A DNA stretch of 48,955 nt from positions 1-48,955 of the forward strand of contig CAMLGR010000013.1 in assembly GCA_946479615.1 (NCBI GenBank), written 5' to 3'. The position numbers were made by a program, and so were the translations under genes. Shown here piece after piece: positions 1 through 8,585 of this stretch. Position 1 is the stretch's first letter. Each line of letters starts with the position of its first letter. The notes below the pieces were generated by a model, which worked only from the letters and a program-made list of their open reading frames with translations, did no database searches and had not been told where the DNA came from. The stretch comes from an uncultured Bacteroidota bacterium. Its GTDB lineage: Bacteria > Bacteroidota > Bacteroidia > Chitinophagales > Chitinophagaceae.

Positions 1-122
1 ATTTATTGGAAAGCATAGGAGTGAAAGTAACGATCAAGGGAAAAGGAAAAGTGATGAGCCAGTCACTGGCCCCGGGAACAGCATTGGCAAAAGGAGTAGC
101 CGTCGTACTGGAACTGAGTTGA
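1..122 (+). CDS. ftsI: C-terminal end of FtsI/PBP (PASTA tail), partial
   Basis: This is the last 40 codons of a gene that starts before the window and ends at TGA 120-122. The visible peptide contains GVKVTIKGKGKVMSQSLAPG and ends in VAVVLEL. The pattern of a short strand, then QS-x-x-PG, then a final strand is that of a PASTA domain, which often ends Bacteroidota FtsI-type penicillin-binding proteins. FtsI is the septal peptidoglycan transpeptidase. Its position directly before murE matches the usual order ftsL-ftsI-murE in this phylum. The catalytic domain is outside the window, so the assignment rests on the tail and the context. Confidence 0.8.
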   Translation, partial: LLESIGVKVTIKGKGKVMSQSLAPGTALAKGVAVVLELS

Positions 123-154
123 TGATTACCATTTTAAAAATTTAATGGTTAAGC

Positions 155-1618
155 GTGTTATTAAGGGACATATTATATAAAGTGGCCGTAAGGGCGGTAG
201 TAGGAAATACCGGTACAGAGATCAATGACGTACAGATCGATTCGAGAAAAGTGAAACCGGGATCTGTGTTTGTAGCGGTAAAAGGAGCAGCCACTGATGG
301 TCATGAGTTCATTGAAAAAGCAGTTGAGCAGGGAGCGGCAGCCGTTGTGTACCAAACAACACCTGCCACGCAGAATGATAAAGTGGTATATGTACAGGTA
401 GAAAACAGCGCGGCGGCAGCGGGATATATGGCTCATAATTTTTTTGGCCAGCCTTCTGAAAAAATAAAACTGGTAGGCGTTACAGGTACGAATGGAAAAA
501 CAACGATCGCTACCTTATTGTATAAGCTCTTTACAGAATTGGGATATAGATGTGGGTTGCTGAGTACGGTGGAGAATCAAATAGGAGGAAAAGTGATTCC
601 TGCTACGCATACGACACCGGACACGATCAGCCTGAACAGCTTGCTGAAGCAAATGGTTGATGAAGGTTGCAGCCATGTATTTATGGAAGTGAGTTCGCAT
701 GCTGTACAGCAGCACCGCGTAACAGGGTTGAAATTTTCCGGGGGGCTGTTCAGTAATATCACGCATGATCACCTGGATTATCATAAAACCTTTGATGAAT
801 ATATCCGGGTAAAAAAAGCCTTTTTCGATGCATTGCCTTCTGATGCCTTTGCGATCAGTAATGCAGATGATAAAAGAGGAACGGTGATGTTGCAGAATAC
901 AAATGCAAAAAAGTATTTGTACAGTTTGAAAACGCTGGCGGATTTTAAAGGAAAGATCATTGAAAATAATTTATCGGGACTGGTAATGACCATTAATGAC
1001 CAGGAAGTGCATTTCCGGTTGATCGGTGAATTCAATGCATACAACCTGCTCGCGGTATATGGAGCGGCTGTCAACCTGGGTGAAGATAAACAGGAAGTGT
1101 TGCGATATATGAGTGTGCTGACAGGAGCAGAAGGAAGGTTCGATTACATCGTTTCGCCGGCTGATAAGCTCATTGCCATTGTTGACTACGCACATACACC
1201 GGATGCATTGCTGAATGTGCTGGCTACAATAAAGAAATTGAAGAAAGGGTTTGAACAGGTCATAACAGTAGTAGGATGTGGCGGGGACAGGGATAAAACA
1301 AAACGACCCGTCATGGCGGAAGTGGCCTGTGAATATAGCGACAGGGTGGTATTTACCAGCGATAACCCGAGGAGTGAAGATCCGGCAGAGATTATAAAAG
1401 ATATGGAAAGGGGATTGCCGGTTGCTGCGAAAAGAAAATATATCTCGATCGTGGACAGGAAAGAGGCGATAAAGACGGCACTTAGCCTGGCCCAACCGGA
1501 AGACATTATCCTGATAGCAGGAAAAGGACATGAAAAATACCAGGATATAAAAGGAGTGAAACATCATTTTGATGATAAGGAAATCGTGCGGGAGATGTTT
1601 GAGGAACTGGGAAAGTGA
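155..1618 (+). CDS. murE: UDP-N-acetylmuramoyl-L-alanyl-D-glutamate--2,6-diaminopimelate ligase MurE
   Basis: Cytoplasmic ATP-dependent Mur ligase that adds the third stem-peptide residue to UDP-MurNAc-L-Ala-D-Glu. The 487-residue protein has the usual family length. The P-loop GVTGTNGKTT lies at residues 108-117, the substrate motif HTTPDT at 152-157, and DNPR at 403-406. In the MurE family DNPR indicates meso-diaminopimelate and not lysine as the added residue. The start is GTG at 155; an in-frame TAA at 143-145 leaves no earlier start, and the first residues (LLRDILYKV) match the family N-terminus. It lies 32 bp after ftsI. Its stop codon sits inside the first unit of a repeat hairpin that fills the gap to mraY. 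Confidence 0.97.
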   Translation: MLLRDILYKVAVRAVVGNTGTEINDVQIDSRKVKPGSVFVAVKGAATDGHEFIEKAVEQGAAAVVYQTTPATQNDKVVYVQVENSAAAAGYMAHNFFGQPSEKIKLVGVTGTNGKTTIATLLYKLFTELGYRCGLLSTVENQIGGKVIPATHTTPDTISLNSLLKQMVDEGCSHVFMEVSSHAVQQHRVTGLKFSGGLFSNITHDHLDYHKTFDEYIRVKKAFFDALPSDAFAISNADDKRGTVMLQNTNAKKYLYSLKTLADFKGKIIENNLSGLVMTINDQEVHFRLIGEFNAYNLLAVYGAAVNLGEDKQEVLRYMSVLTGAEGRFDYIVSPADKLIAIVDYAHTPDALLNVLATIKKLKKGFEQVITVVGCGGDRDKTKRPVMAEVACEYSDRVVFTSDNPRSEDPAEIIKDMERGLPVAAKRKYISIVDRKEAIKTALSLAQPEDIILIAGKGHEKYQDIKGVKHHFDDKEIVREMFEELGK

Positions 1619-1683
1619 ATGGTGAATAGTCAATAGTGAATGGGTTTACAAATGAGTAATGTTATTCACTATTGACCATTCAC
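1615..1683. repeat. Heptad-arm hairpin, GTGAATR family, copy 1
   Basis: The left arm is four tandem 7-mers (GTGAATG, GTGAATA, GTCAATA, GTGAATG; 1615-1642). A 20-nt loop follows. The right arm is three inverted units (TATTCAC, TATTGAC, CATTCAC; 1663-1683). The murE stop TGA (1616-1618) lies inside the first unit. There is no T-run after the stem, so it is not a standard intrinsic terminator. Confidence 0.85.
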
Positions 1684-1755
1684 TCCAGCATGAGAGACTA
1701 ACAATAACAACACGAAAATACCTTGGACGGTATAGAATAAAAACCACAGGCCAGT

Positions 1756-3033
1756 ATGCTCTATCATTTGTTTGAATGGTTTAAGCAGGAAGGGATCAAG
1801 TTCCCGGGAAGTGCATTGTTCACGTTCATCACTTTCCGGGTGCTGCTGGCCATGTTATTGGCACTGGTGATCTCCATGCTGTACGGCCGCAGGATCATTT
1901 GGTTCCTGAGAAGAAAACAGGTAGGCGACAGTGTACGTGATTTAGGATTGGCAGGTGAACAGAGTAAAAAGGGTACACCTACAATGGGTGGGATCATCAT
2001 CATTCTTGCGATCCTGATACCAACATTGTTGTTAGCCAACCTGAATAAAGTATACATCCGGCTGATGTTATTCAGTACCGTATGGCTGGGTGTGATTGGC
2101 TTTATCGATGATTATTTAAAACTGAGATCGAAAAAATTAGCGCAGGAAAAAGGAGTTACTTATAAAAAAGGCGATAAAGACGGATTGGCAGGCTGGTTCA
2201 AGATATTAGGGCAGGTTGGATTAGGGATCATCGTAGGGGCCACTCTTTATTTTAATAGTAATGTAAAGATCTGGAGAGAATTTATCGGAACCCCGCAAAC
2301 CACCGATACAACTGTTTTTGCGAAAGTGGTGAATGGCAAAACCAAATATTTTACGGAATCAAAAACGCCGATCACAACAATACCTTTTGTAAAAGGACAT
2401 GAATTTAATTATTCAAAATTATTGCCGGCTGGTTTGAGAGGGTATACCTGGATAGTATATATCCTGATAGTCATCTTCATCATTACGGCGGTATCGAATG
2501 GCGGTAACATAACAGACGGGTTGGATGGGCTCGCGACGGGAACCTCTGCCCTCATTGGGGTCTTGCTTGGCATATTCGCCTATGCAAGTGGTAACCTGGT
2601 ATTCGCGGATTATCTCAACATCATGTACATCCCGAATCTCGGTGAGCTATCGATTTTCATAGCAGCGATGATCGGGGCCTGTATCGGGTTCTTATGGTTC
2701 AACTCTTACCCGGCCCAGGTATTCATGGGTGATACGGGAAGTCTGACACTGGGCGGGATCATTGCAGCGCTGGCGATCATTGTGCACAAGGAATTGCTGA
2801 TACCGATTTTCTGTGGTGTGTTCCTGGTAGAAGTGCTGAGTGTGACCATGCAGGTAACTTATTTTAAATACACGAAGAAGAAATACGGGGTGGGTAAACG
2901 GATCTTTTTAATGAGCCCTTTACATCACCACTATCAAAAGAAAGGATATCACGAAGCGAAGATTGTAACAAGATTCTGGATCGTAACAGTGTTGCTGGTT
3001 GTGTTTAGTATAGTAACACTGAAGCTGAGATAG
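1756..3033 (+). CDS. mraY: Phospho-N-acetylmuramoyl-pentapeptide transferase MraY
   Basis: Polytopic membrane enzyme that transfers phospho-MurNAc-pentapeptide to undecaprenyl phosphate to make lipid I. The catalytic aspartate pair is in GFIDDYLKL (residues 115-123). Other family motifs are [10 protein letters not shown] (251-260), [12 protein letters not shown] and the histidine motif [11 protein letters not shown] near the C-terminus. At 425 residues it is longer than the roughly 360 of proteobacterial MraY. The extra length is mainly a polar insertion near residues 171-225, between membrane segments, as is common in Bacteroidota. The start is ATG 1756, 137 bp after murE, and that gap holds a hairpin repeat. 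The last base of the stop TAG is the first base of the next hairpin. Confidence 0.97.
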   Translation: MLYHLFEWFKQEGIKFPGSALFTFITFRVLLAMLLALVISMLYGRRIIWFLRRKQVGDSVRDLGLAGEQSKKGTPTMGGIIIILAILIPTLLLANLNKVYIRLMLFSTVWLGVIGFIDDYLKLRSKKLAQEKGVTYKKGDKDGLAGWFKILGQVGLGIIVGATLYFNSNVKIWREFIGTPQTTDTTVFAKVVNGKTKYFTESKTPITTIPFVKGHEFNYSKLLPAGLRGYTWIVYILIVIFIITAVSNGGNITDGLDGLATGTSALIGVLLGIFAYASGNLVFADYLNIMYIPNLGELSIFIAAMIGACIGFLWFNSYPAQVFMGDTGSLTLGGIIAALAIIVHKELLIPIFCGVFLVEVLSVTMQVTYFKYTKKKYGVGKRIFLMSPLHHHYQKKGYHEAKIVTRFWIVTVLLVVFSIVTLKLR

Positions 3034-3123
3034 TGAATGGTGAATAGTCAATAGTGAATGGTCAATAATGAATAGACCATTCAGACATAGTTAGTCATTC
3101 ATCATTGACCATTCACTATTCAC
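3033..3123. repeat. Heptad-arm hairpin, GTGAATR family, copy 2
   Basis: The left arm has six 7-mers (GTGAATG, GTGAATA, GTCAATA, GTGAATG, GTCAATA, ATGAATA; 3033-3074). The right arm has four inverted 7-mers (CATTCAT, CATTGAC, CATTCAC, TATTCAC; 3096-3123). It begins on the last base of the mraY stop codon. It is clearly homologous to the element at 1615-1683, with a different number of units. Confidence 0.85.
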
Positions 3124-3252
3124 AGCGTAACTATTTTTTCCTGAAAAACCACCATCCCCGGACCCCCTTTGAGAACAGCAGCCTGATAGAAAGAATTGTG
3201 GTGCATTACCAAAATTTATGCTTTTGAAAAACCAATTCCGTACACGCGATGT

Positions 3253-4608
3253 ATGAAAAAGAAAATTGTCATACTGGGTGGGGGAGAAAGCGGCATCGGC
3301 GCAGCGCTCCTGGCAACTAAGCAAGGGTATGACGTATTTGTTTCTGATGAAAGCTCTTTGAAAGACAATTATCGTAACGACTTGGTCAACGCAGGTATCG
3401 CTTTTGAAGAAGGCGGTCATGACAAAGAAAAAGTTCTTTCGGCTGATGAGGTGATGAAAAGTCCCGGTATTCCTGAAAAGAATGAAATGGTAAAAGCTAT
3501 CCGCAAAAAAGGAATCCCTGTCATCAGTGAAATAGAACTGGCCTACCGCTTTAAAGGTGATAGCATCATTATTGCCATCACAGGCAGCAATGGTAAAACG
3601 ACTACCACGGCGCTGACGTATCATATCTGCAAAAAAGCAGGTTTGGATGCGGCCCTGGTAGGAAACATCGGGTATTCATTTGCCCGCCAGGTAGCCGAAG
3701 ATCCAAAGTCTTTGTATGTGGCAGAGATCAGCAGTTTTCAATTGGATGACATCCATACATTCAGACCGGATATTGCCATTCTTACCAACATCACCGAGGA
3801 TCACCTGGATCGTTACGATTACAATTTCGAGAATTATATCAGGAGCAAATTCCGGATTGCGATGAACCAGCGCAATACAGATCATTTTATTTATTGCCTG
3901 GATGATGAAGTAACGATGAAATATATCAATCAGACCAAAACTATCGGATTCAGTATTCAATCAAACCAATTACCAATCAGCATGAAAACAGAAGTAACCA
4001 AAGGCGCATTTATCAAAGACGGCGATATGTACATCAGGACAGGAGAAGAATTTACAAGTATGAGTGTATATGACTTTGCATTAAAGGGAAAACATAATCA
4101 ATATAATACCATGGCGGCAGGTGTAGCAGGATCCATAATGGATATCAGGAAAGAAAAGATCAGGGAAGCCGTACAGGATTTTCAAAACCTCGAGCACCGT
4201 ATGGAGCCGGTGGCTACCGTACGCGGGGTGGAATTTATCAATGACAGTAAAGCTACCAATGTCAACTCTACCTGGTATGCACTGGAAAGCATGACCAAGC
4301 CAACCATCCTGATCCTGGGCGGTGTAGATAAAGGAAATGATTATTCATTGATAACTGAACTGGTAAAAGAAAAAGTAAAAGCGATCATTTGCCTGGGTAC
4401 GGATAACCGGAAGATCCATGATGCTTTTCAGAATGAAATCAACCCGATAGTAAACACCACTTCAGCGTATGAGGCTGTGCATGCCGCCTACCTCTTCGCT
4501 ACAAAAGGTGATGTAGTCTTGCTGAGCCCGGCCTGTGCCAGTTTTGATTTGTTCAAGAACTATGAGGACAGGGGCAACCAGTTTAAGAAAGCGGTGAAAG
4601 AGCTGTGA
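3253..4608 (+). CDS. murD: UDP-N-acetylmuramoyl-L-alanine--D-glutamate ligase MurD
   Basis: Cytoplasmic Mur ligase that adds D-glutamate to UDP-MurNAc-L-Ala. The chosen start is ATG 3253, because the family N-terminus (a lysine-rich start, then the glycine-rich loop ILGGGESGIGAAL) begins there. The reading frame is open upstream to 3196, but those 19 residues do not resemble MurD. The protein is 451 residues, the usual length. The ATP-binding loop ITGSNGKTTTT is at about residues 109-119, and DHLDRYD and the C-terminal SPACASFDLFKNYEDRG are further family motifs. It lies about 220 bp after mraY, a gap occupied by a hairpin and an uncharacterised leader with a C-rich stretch near 3156-3168. 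Confidence 0.96.
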   Translation: MKKKIVILGGGESGIGAALLATKQGYDVFVSDESSLKDNYRNDLVNAGIAFEEGGHDKEKVLSADEVMKSPGIPEKNEMVKAIRKKGIPVISEIELAYRFKGDSIIIAITGSNGKTTTTALTYHICKKAGLDAALVGNIGYSFARQVAEDPKSLYVAEISSFQLDDIHTFRPDIAILTNITEDHLDRYDYNFENYIRSKFRIAMNQRNTDHFIYCLDDEVTMKYINQTKTIGFSIQSNQLPISMKTEVTKGAFIKDGDMYIRTGEEFTSMSVYDFALKGKHNQYNTMAAGVAGSIMDIRKEKIREAVQDFQNLEHRMEPVATVRGVEFINDSKATNVNSTWYALESMTKPTILILGGVDKGNDYSLITELVKEKVKAIICLGTDNRKIHDAFQNEINPIVNTTSAYEAVHAAYLFATKGDVVLLSPACASFDLFKNYEDRGNQFKKAVKEL

Positions 4609-4609
4609 A

Positions 4610-4756
4610 CAGTTGGCAGTTGGCAGTGCGCAGTCATAGCTTTTAGTTTGAAATAGTAATATAGACAAAGGAATGAAAATTAATTTTTAATTGAAATATA
4701 GGTAAGTGTAAATAGCAGCAGGCAACTGCCCACTGCAAGTTGCAAACTGCCCACTG
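4610..4756. repeat. Heptad-arm hairpin, CAGTTGG family
   Basis: The left arm has four 7-mers (CAGTTGG, CAGTTGG, CAGTGCG, CAGTCAT; 4610-4637), starting one base after the murD stop. An AT-rich spacer of 84 nt follows. The right arm (4722-4756) has five inverted units; read on the other strand they are CAGTGGG, CAGTTTG, CAACTTG, CAGTGGG and CAGTTGC. The right arm ends 5 bp before the ftsW start codon, so pairing would bring structure up to the ftsW initiation region. Confidence 0.75.
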
Positions 4757-4761
4757 GAAAG

Positions 4762-6042
4762 ATGGAGATAACAAAAGACATACGATTCGGAAATATAGCG
4801 AACAGCTTTAAATCACGGAATCTTTTAAATAAGACAAAGGGTGATAAAGTGATATGGGCATTGGTGATCCTGCTGACGCTGATTTCTTTGCTGGCCGTAT
4901 ATAGTGCTACCAATTCACTGGCCTATAAAAATTTCAGGGGCAATACCGAAGTATACCTGTTTAAACAGATCTTTTTTATCATCGGTGGCATCCTTGTTAT
5001 CTATTTTGCGCATCTTGTCAATTATACCTTGTATTCAAGAGTAGCCAGTATTCTTTTTTTACTTGCTATTCCTTTATTGATCTATACATTATTCTTCGGG
5101 GTTAGTATGAACGAAGGAAGCCGCTGGATCAGGTTGCCATTGATCAACCTGACCATGCAGACTTCCGATCTCGCCAAACTCGCGTTGTTTATGTACCTCG
5201 CACGTTTGCTCAGTCGTAAACAGGCAGTGATCAAGGATTTCAAAAAAGGGTTTTTACCGGTGATGGCACCTGTCGTGATCACCTGTATGCTGATAGCGCC
5301 AGCTAATCTTTCTACTGCATTATTACTGGGAGCGAGTTGCCTGATGCTGTTATTTATCGGAAGAGCGCAGGCCAAGCATATTTTACTGGTGATCGGTGTG
5401 GCCTTATTGCCTATTGTATTCCTGGTGATTGCTGCGATATCGCAACATAAATCAGGTGATGATGAAGGGGTAGTCGCCAAGAAAAATTCAACCGGTTTAT
5501 TTGCAAGGGTGAATACATGGGTGGGTCGCGTCGAGAATTTTATTTATGGTGGTAAAGATGCCGGTGATGATGCGATGTACCAGGTAAACCAGGCGAAGAT
5601 CGCTATCGCCAATGGCGGTGTACTCGGTGTTGGTCCTGGTAACAGTACGACGAGAGATTATTTACCGCAAGCCTATAACGATTTCATTTTTGCCATTATC
5701 ATAGAAGAATATGGATTGGTAGGAGGGATGTTTATTGTTTTTATTTATCTCGTATTCCTCTACCGGTGTATCAGGATTTTCAAAAGATGCCCGTATGCAT
5801 TTGGTGCTTTCCTGGCGCTGGGATTAAGTTTCACATTAGCAATACAGGCCATCGCCAACATGGCGGTAACAGTAAATCTTTTCCCGGTAACAGGAGTAAC
5901 ACTTCCATTGGTAAGCATGGGAGGAACGAGTTTCATCTTTACCTGCCTGTCGATCGGGATTATTTTGAGCGTAGCCAGGAACGTAGAGCAGGAAGAAGCA
6001 TTAAGCAAAGTCAATGCTTCGATGGCCAGTGCAGAAGAATGA
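4762..6042 (+). CDS. ftsW: SEDS-family septal glycosyltransferase FtsW
   Basis: Polytopic inner-membrane protein of the SEDS family, which polymerises lipid II together with FtsI at the division site. The 426-residue sequence shows about ten hydrophobic segments. Diagnostic motifs are GVGPGNSTTRDYLP followed by NDFIFAIIIEEYG, and the C-terminal NLFPVTGVTLPLVSMGG. Position between murD and murG, and the PVTG form of the C-terminal motif, favour FtsW over RodA. The ATG 4762 start leaves a cytoplasmic N-terminal stretch of about 30 residues before the first membrane helix. The upstream gap is filled by an inverted heptad repeat that ends 5 bp before this start. Confidence 0.95.
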   Translation: MEITKDIRFGNIANSFKSRNLLNKTKGDKVIWALVILLTLISLLAVYSATNSLAYKNFRGNTEVYLFKQIFFIIGGILVIYFAHLVNYTLYSRVASILFLLAIPLLIYTLFFGVSMNEGSRWIRLPLINLTMQTSDLAKLALFMYLARLLSRKQAVIKDFKKGFLPVMAPVVITCMLIAPANLSTALLLGASCLMLLFIGRAQAKHILLVIGVALLPIVFLVIAAISQHKSGDDEGVVAKKNSTGLFARVNTWVGRVENFIYGGKDAGDDAMYQVNQAKIAIANGGVLGVGPGNSTTRDYLPQAYNDFIFAIIIEEYGLVGGMFIVFIYLVFLYRCIRIFKRCPYAFGAFLALGLSFTLAIQAIANMAVTVNLFPVTGVTLPLVSMGGTSFIFTCLSIGIILSVARNVEQEEALSKVNASMASAEE

Positions 6043-6074
6043 TAAGAACTATTGATTGAATATTTAAACTAACC

Positions 6075-7166
6075 GTGAGTAAACGAATAATAATAGCAGG
6101 AGGCGGCACAGGCGGACATATTTTCCCAGCCATAGCGATCGCGAATGCTTTGAAGAAGATCGATACGGGGTTAGAAATATTATTTGTCGGAGCCAAAGGG
6201 AAAATGGAAATGGAAAAAGTACCCCAGGCAGGATATACAATAGAAGGACTGGATATAGCAGGGTTTAACAGGAGTTCTTTGATAAAAAATATTGGATTGC
6301 CTTTTAAACTGGTGAAAAGTTTTTTCCAGGTCAGGAAGATCGTAAAAACATTTCAACCTGATGCGGCAATTGGAGTAGGTGGTTATTCTTCTTTTCCTGT
6401 CTTAAGATATGCACAGGCAAAAGGTATTCCCACATTTATTCATGAATCCAATTCTTTCGCTGGCAAGAGTAATATTTTATTAGGTAAAAAGGTGACGAAA
6501 GTATTTGTGGCTTCGGACAAAATGGAAAAATTTTTCCCGGCCGGCAGGATCATGGTTACCGGTAACCCGGTACGAGCTGCGATCACGGAATCTGCAGTGA
6601 GCCGGCAACAGGGACTACAGTTCTTTTCATTGGATGCGGATAAAAAAACAGTTCTCGTGATCGGCGGTAGCCTGGGAGCAAAAACGATCAATGAATCGAT
6701 CGACAGCGGGCTGGAACAATTACTCGGAAAGGGGCTGCAATTGATCTGGCAAACCGGAAAACCGTATGCTGCAAAGGCAAAGGAAAGAACAGCCGGCAAA
6801 CCTGGAGTTTGGGCGAACGACTTTATCACGCAAATGGAATATGCATATGCAGCGGCCGATATCGTAGTAGCGAGAGCCGGGGCAATGACGGTAGCGGAGC
6901 TCGCGGTAGTGAAGAAACCGGTCTTATTTGTTCCATATCCTTTCGCCGCAGAAGATCATCAAACGGCCAATGCTATGGAACTGGTGAAAAAGAATTCGGC
7001 ATTGATGGTAAAGGACAGTGAAGCCAAAGAAAAATTGATTCCGGCGCTTATCGAGCTGGCCGCTGATGAGAATAAACAAAATGAATTAAAAAATTATATC
7101 GGTAAGCTGGCTGTTACCGATGCAGATATAGTTATCGCAAAAGAAGTGCTGAAGAATTTAAAATGA
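6075..7166 (+). CDS. murG: UDP-GlcNAc:lipid I N-acetylglucosaminyltransferase MurG
   Basis: Peripheral membrane GT-B glycosyltransferase (GT28) that converts lipid I to lipid II. The N-terminal glycine-rich loop is GGGTGGHIFPA (from residue 9). Further motifs are IHESNSFAGKSN, GGSLGAKTIN and the C-terminal donor-binding segment ARAGAMTVAEL followed by PYPFAAEDHQTANA. The length of 363 residues is normal. The start is GTG at 6075, 33 bp after ftsW. Its stop overlaps the murC start by 4 bp (ATGA), which points to translational coupling. Confidence 0.97.
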   Translation: MSKRIIIAGGGTGGHIFPAIAIANALKKIDTGLEILFVGAKGKMEMEKVPQAGYTIEGLDIAGFNRSSLIKNIGLPFKLVKSFFQVRKIVKTFQPDAAIGVGGYSSFPVLRYAQAKGIPTFIHESNSFAGKSNILLGKKVTKVFVASDKMEKFFPAGRIMVTGNPVRAAITESAVSRQQGLQFFSLDADKKTVLVIGGSLGAKTINESIDSGLEQLLGKGLQLIWQTGKPYAAKAKERTAGKPGVWANDFITQMEYAYAAADIVVARAGAMTVAELAVVKKPVLFVPYPFAAEDHQTANAMELVKKNSALMVKDSEAKEKLIPALIELAADENKQNELKNYIGKLAVTDADIVIAKEVLKNLK

Positions 7167-8584
7167 ATAGTGAACGAGCCAATACTGTCCTTATGAACTC
7201 CCCCTTTGGGGGGCTTGAAAAAATCCGGGCCGTTTATTTTGTCGGAATTGGTGGCATTGGAATGAGCGCCATCGCAAGGTTCTTTCACACACAGGGCGTA
7301 AAAGTAAGCGGGTATGACAAGACCGCTACACCGCTGACAAAAGAAATGGAAGCGTCAGGCATCCAGATTCATTATGAAGACCGGGTAGACCTGGCGCCAA
7401 AAGATGCGGAACTGGTGGTATATACACCGGCAGTTCCGAAAGATCACCAGGAATTGCAATACTACCGCGACAATGGATATAAGGTAGTGAAGAGAAGCGA
7501 TGTATTGCAGATCATAACAGAAAGTTCTTTTAATATATGTATAGCCGGTACGCATGGTAAGACAACGATCACTACTATGACAGCGCATTTGCTGAGAGAT
7601 AGTGGATTTGGTTGTAATGCTTTTTTAGGTGGTGTGTCTGTTAACTATGGTACCAACTTTTGGGCAAGTACAAAAAATGTTTGTGTAATCGAAGCGGATG
7701 AATACGACCGTAGCTTTTTGAAATTAAGCCCGGATATAGCAGTGATCAGTGCAATGGACCCCGATCACCTCGATATCTATGGCACACCGGAAGCAGTCGA
7801 ACAGGCTTTTATTGACTTCAGCGGCAGAGTAAAAGATGATGGCTTGCTGATTAGTAAATATGGATTGAAGAGAAGCAAGGAATTAAAAACAACTGATCGG
7901 CTTACCTATAGCCTGGATAATGAAAAAGCGGACGCCTATGCTATCAATATCAGGATGATCAATGGAAGCTATGAGTTTGATGCGGTGATCAGGAATAAAA
8001 GGATCGATAATGTGAGGCTGAATATGGGAGGGTTACATAATGTGGAAAATGCAATAGCGGCCATTAGCATTGCCAGTTCTTTGGAAATCAATGAGGATAA
8101 GATCAAGGCGGCAGTCGCTTCTTTCCGTGGTGTAAAAAGACGATTCGAATATATCATCAAGAACGAAAAACTGGTTTTCATTGATGATTATGCGCATCAC
8201 CCGGAGGAATTGAGAGCATTGATCACAGGGGCACGGAGTTTATTTGAAGGGAAAAAATGTACAGTCATATTTCAGCCGCACCTGTACACGCGCACTCGGG
8301 ACTTTGCAGATGGATTTGCAGAAGTGCTGGGACTGGCAGATAAGGTGATCCTGTTGCCCATCTACCCGGCGAGGGAACTCCCTATCGAAGGAGTGACAAG
8401 TCAAATGATTGCCGGTAAAGTGGATGGTAAAAAGGCCAAAGTGATAGAAAAGGAAAAGCTCATCGGTGTATTGGAGAAAATGATTGGTACTGCGGAACAA
8501 CCGGAATTGATCATCACTGCAGGAGCAGGAGATATTGACACGATGCTGAACCCGTTAAAAGAATTATTAGTAAGAATACAATAA
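7163..8584 (+). CDS. murC: UDP-N-acetylmuramate--L-alanine ligase MurC
   Basis: First Mur ligase, joining L-alanine to UDP-MurNAc in the cytoplasm. The UDP-binding loop FVGIGGIGMSAIARFF lies at residues 26-41, the P-loop AGTHGKTT at 128-135, EADEYDRSFL in the middle, and IDDYAHHPEE in the C-terminal domain. The 473-residue length is normal. ATG 7163 is chosen because of the 4-bp ATGA overlap with murG. An alternative ATG at 7193 would remove ten residues. The N-terminal extension MNSERANTVLMNSPFGGLEK is unlike the short family N-terminus and is partly encoded by a perfect C5-TTT-G5 palindrome at 7200-7212. Confidence 0.96.
   Translation: MNSERANTVLMNSPFGGLEKIRAVYFVGIGGIGMSAIARFFHTQGVKVSGYDKTATPLTKEMEASGIQIHYEDRVDLAPKDAELVVYTPAVPKDHQELQYYRDNGYKVVKRSDVLQIITESSFNICIAGTHGKTTITTMTAHLLRDSGFGCNAFLGGVSVNYGTNFWASTKNVCVIEADEYDRSFLKLSPDIAVISAMDPDHLDIYGTPEAVEQAFIDFSGRVKDDGLLISKYGLKRSKELKTTDRLTYSLDNEKADAYAINIRMINGSYEFDAVIRNKRIDNVRLNMGGLHNVENAIAAISIASSLEINEDKIKAAVASFRGVKRRFEYIIKNEKLVFIDDYAHHPEELRALITGARSLFEGKKCTVIFQPHLYTRTRDFADGFAEVLGLADKVILLPIYPARELPIEGVTSQMIAGKVDGKKAKVIEKEKLIGVLEKMIGTAEQPELIITAGAGDIDTMLNPLKELLVRIQ
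7200..7212. repeat. CCCCC-TTT-GGGGG palindrome inside the murC 5' end
   Basis: A perfect 5-bp G/C stem with a TTT loop, 37 bp into murC. It encodes part of the peptide NSPFGG, which is not part of the conserved MurC fold. It may be an inserted repeat or an mRNA structure that affects use of the two possible start codons (7163, 7193). Confidence 0.5.
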
Positions 8585-8585
8585 A

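Noticed and set aside
971..1633. 220-residue reading frame antisense to murE
   Set aside because: Composition is that of a codon-bias shadow; murE on the + strand has full motif support.
3196..3252. Longer murD start
   Set aside because: The 19 extra residues do not match the MurD family, whose N-terminus begins at ATG 3253.
3091..3624. 177-residue reading frame on the - strand
   Set aside because: It overlaps murD antisense, has no recognisable domain and includes the repeat hairpin; it is a shadow of the coding strand.
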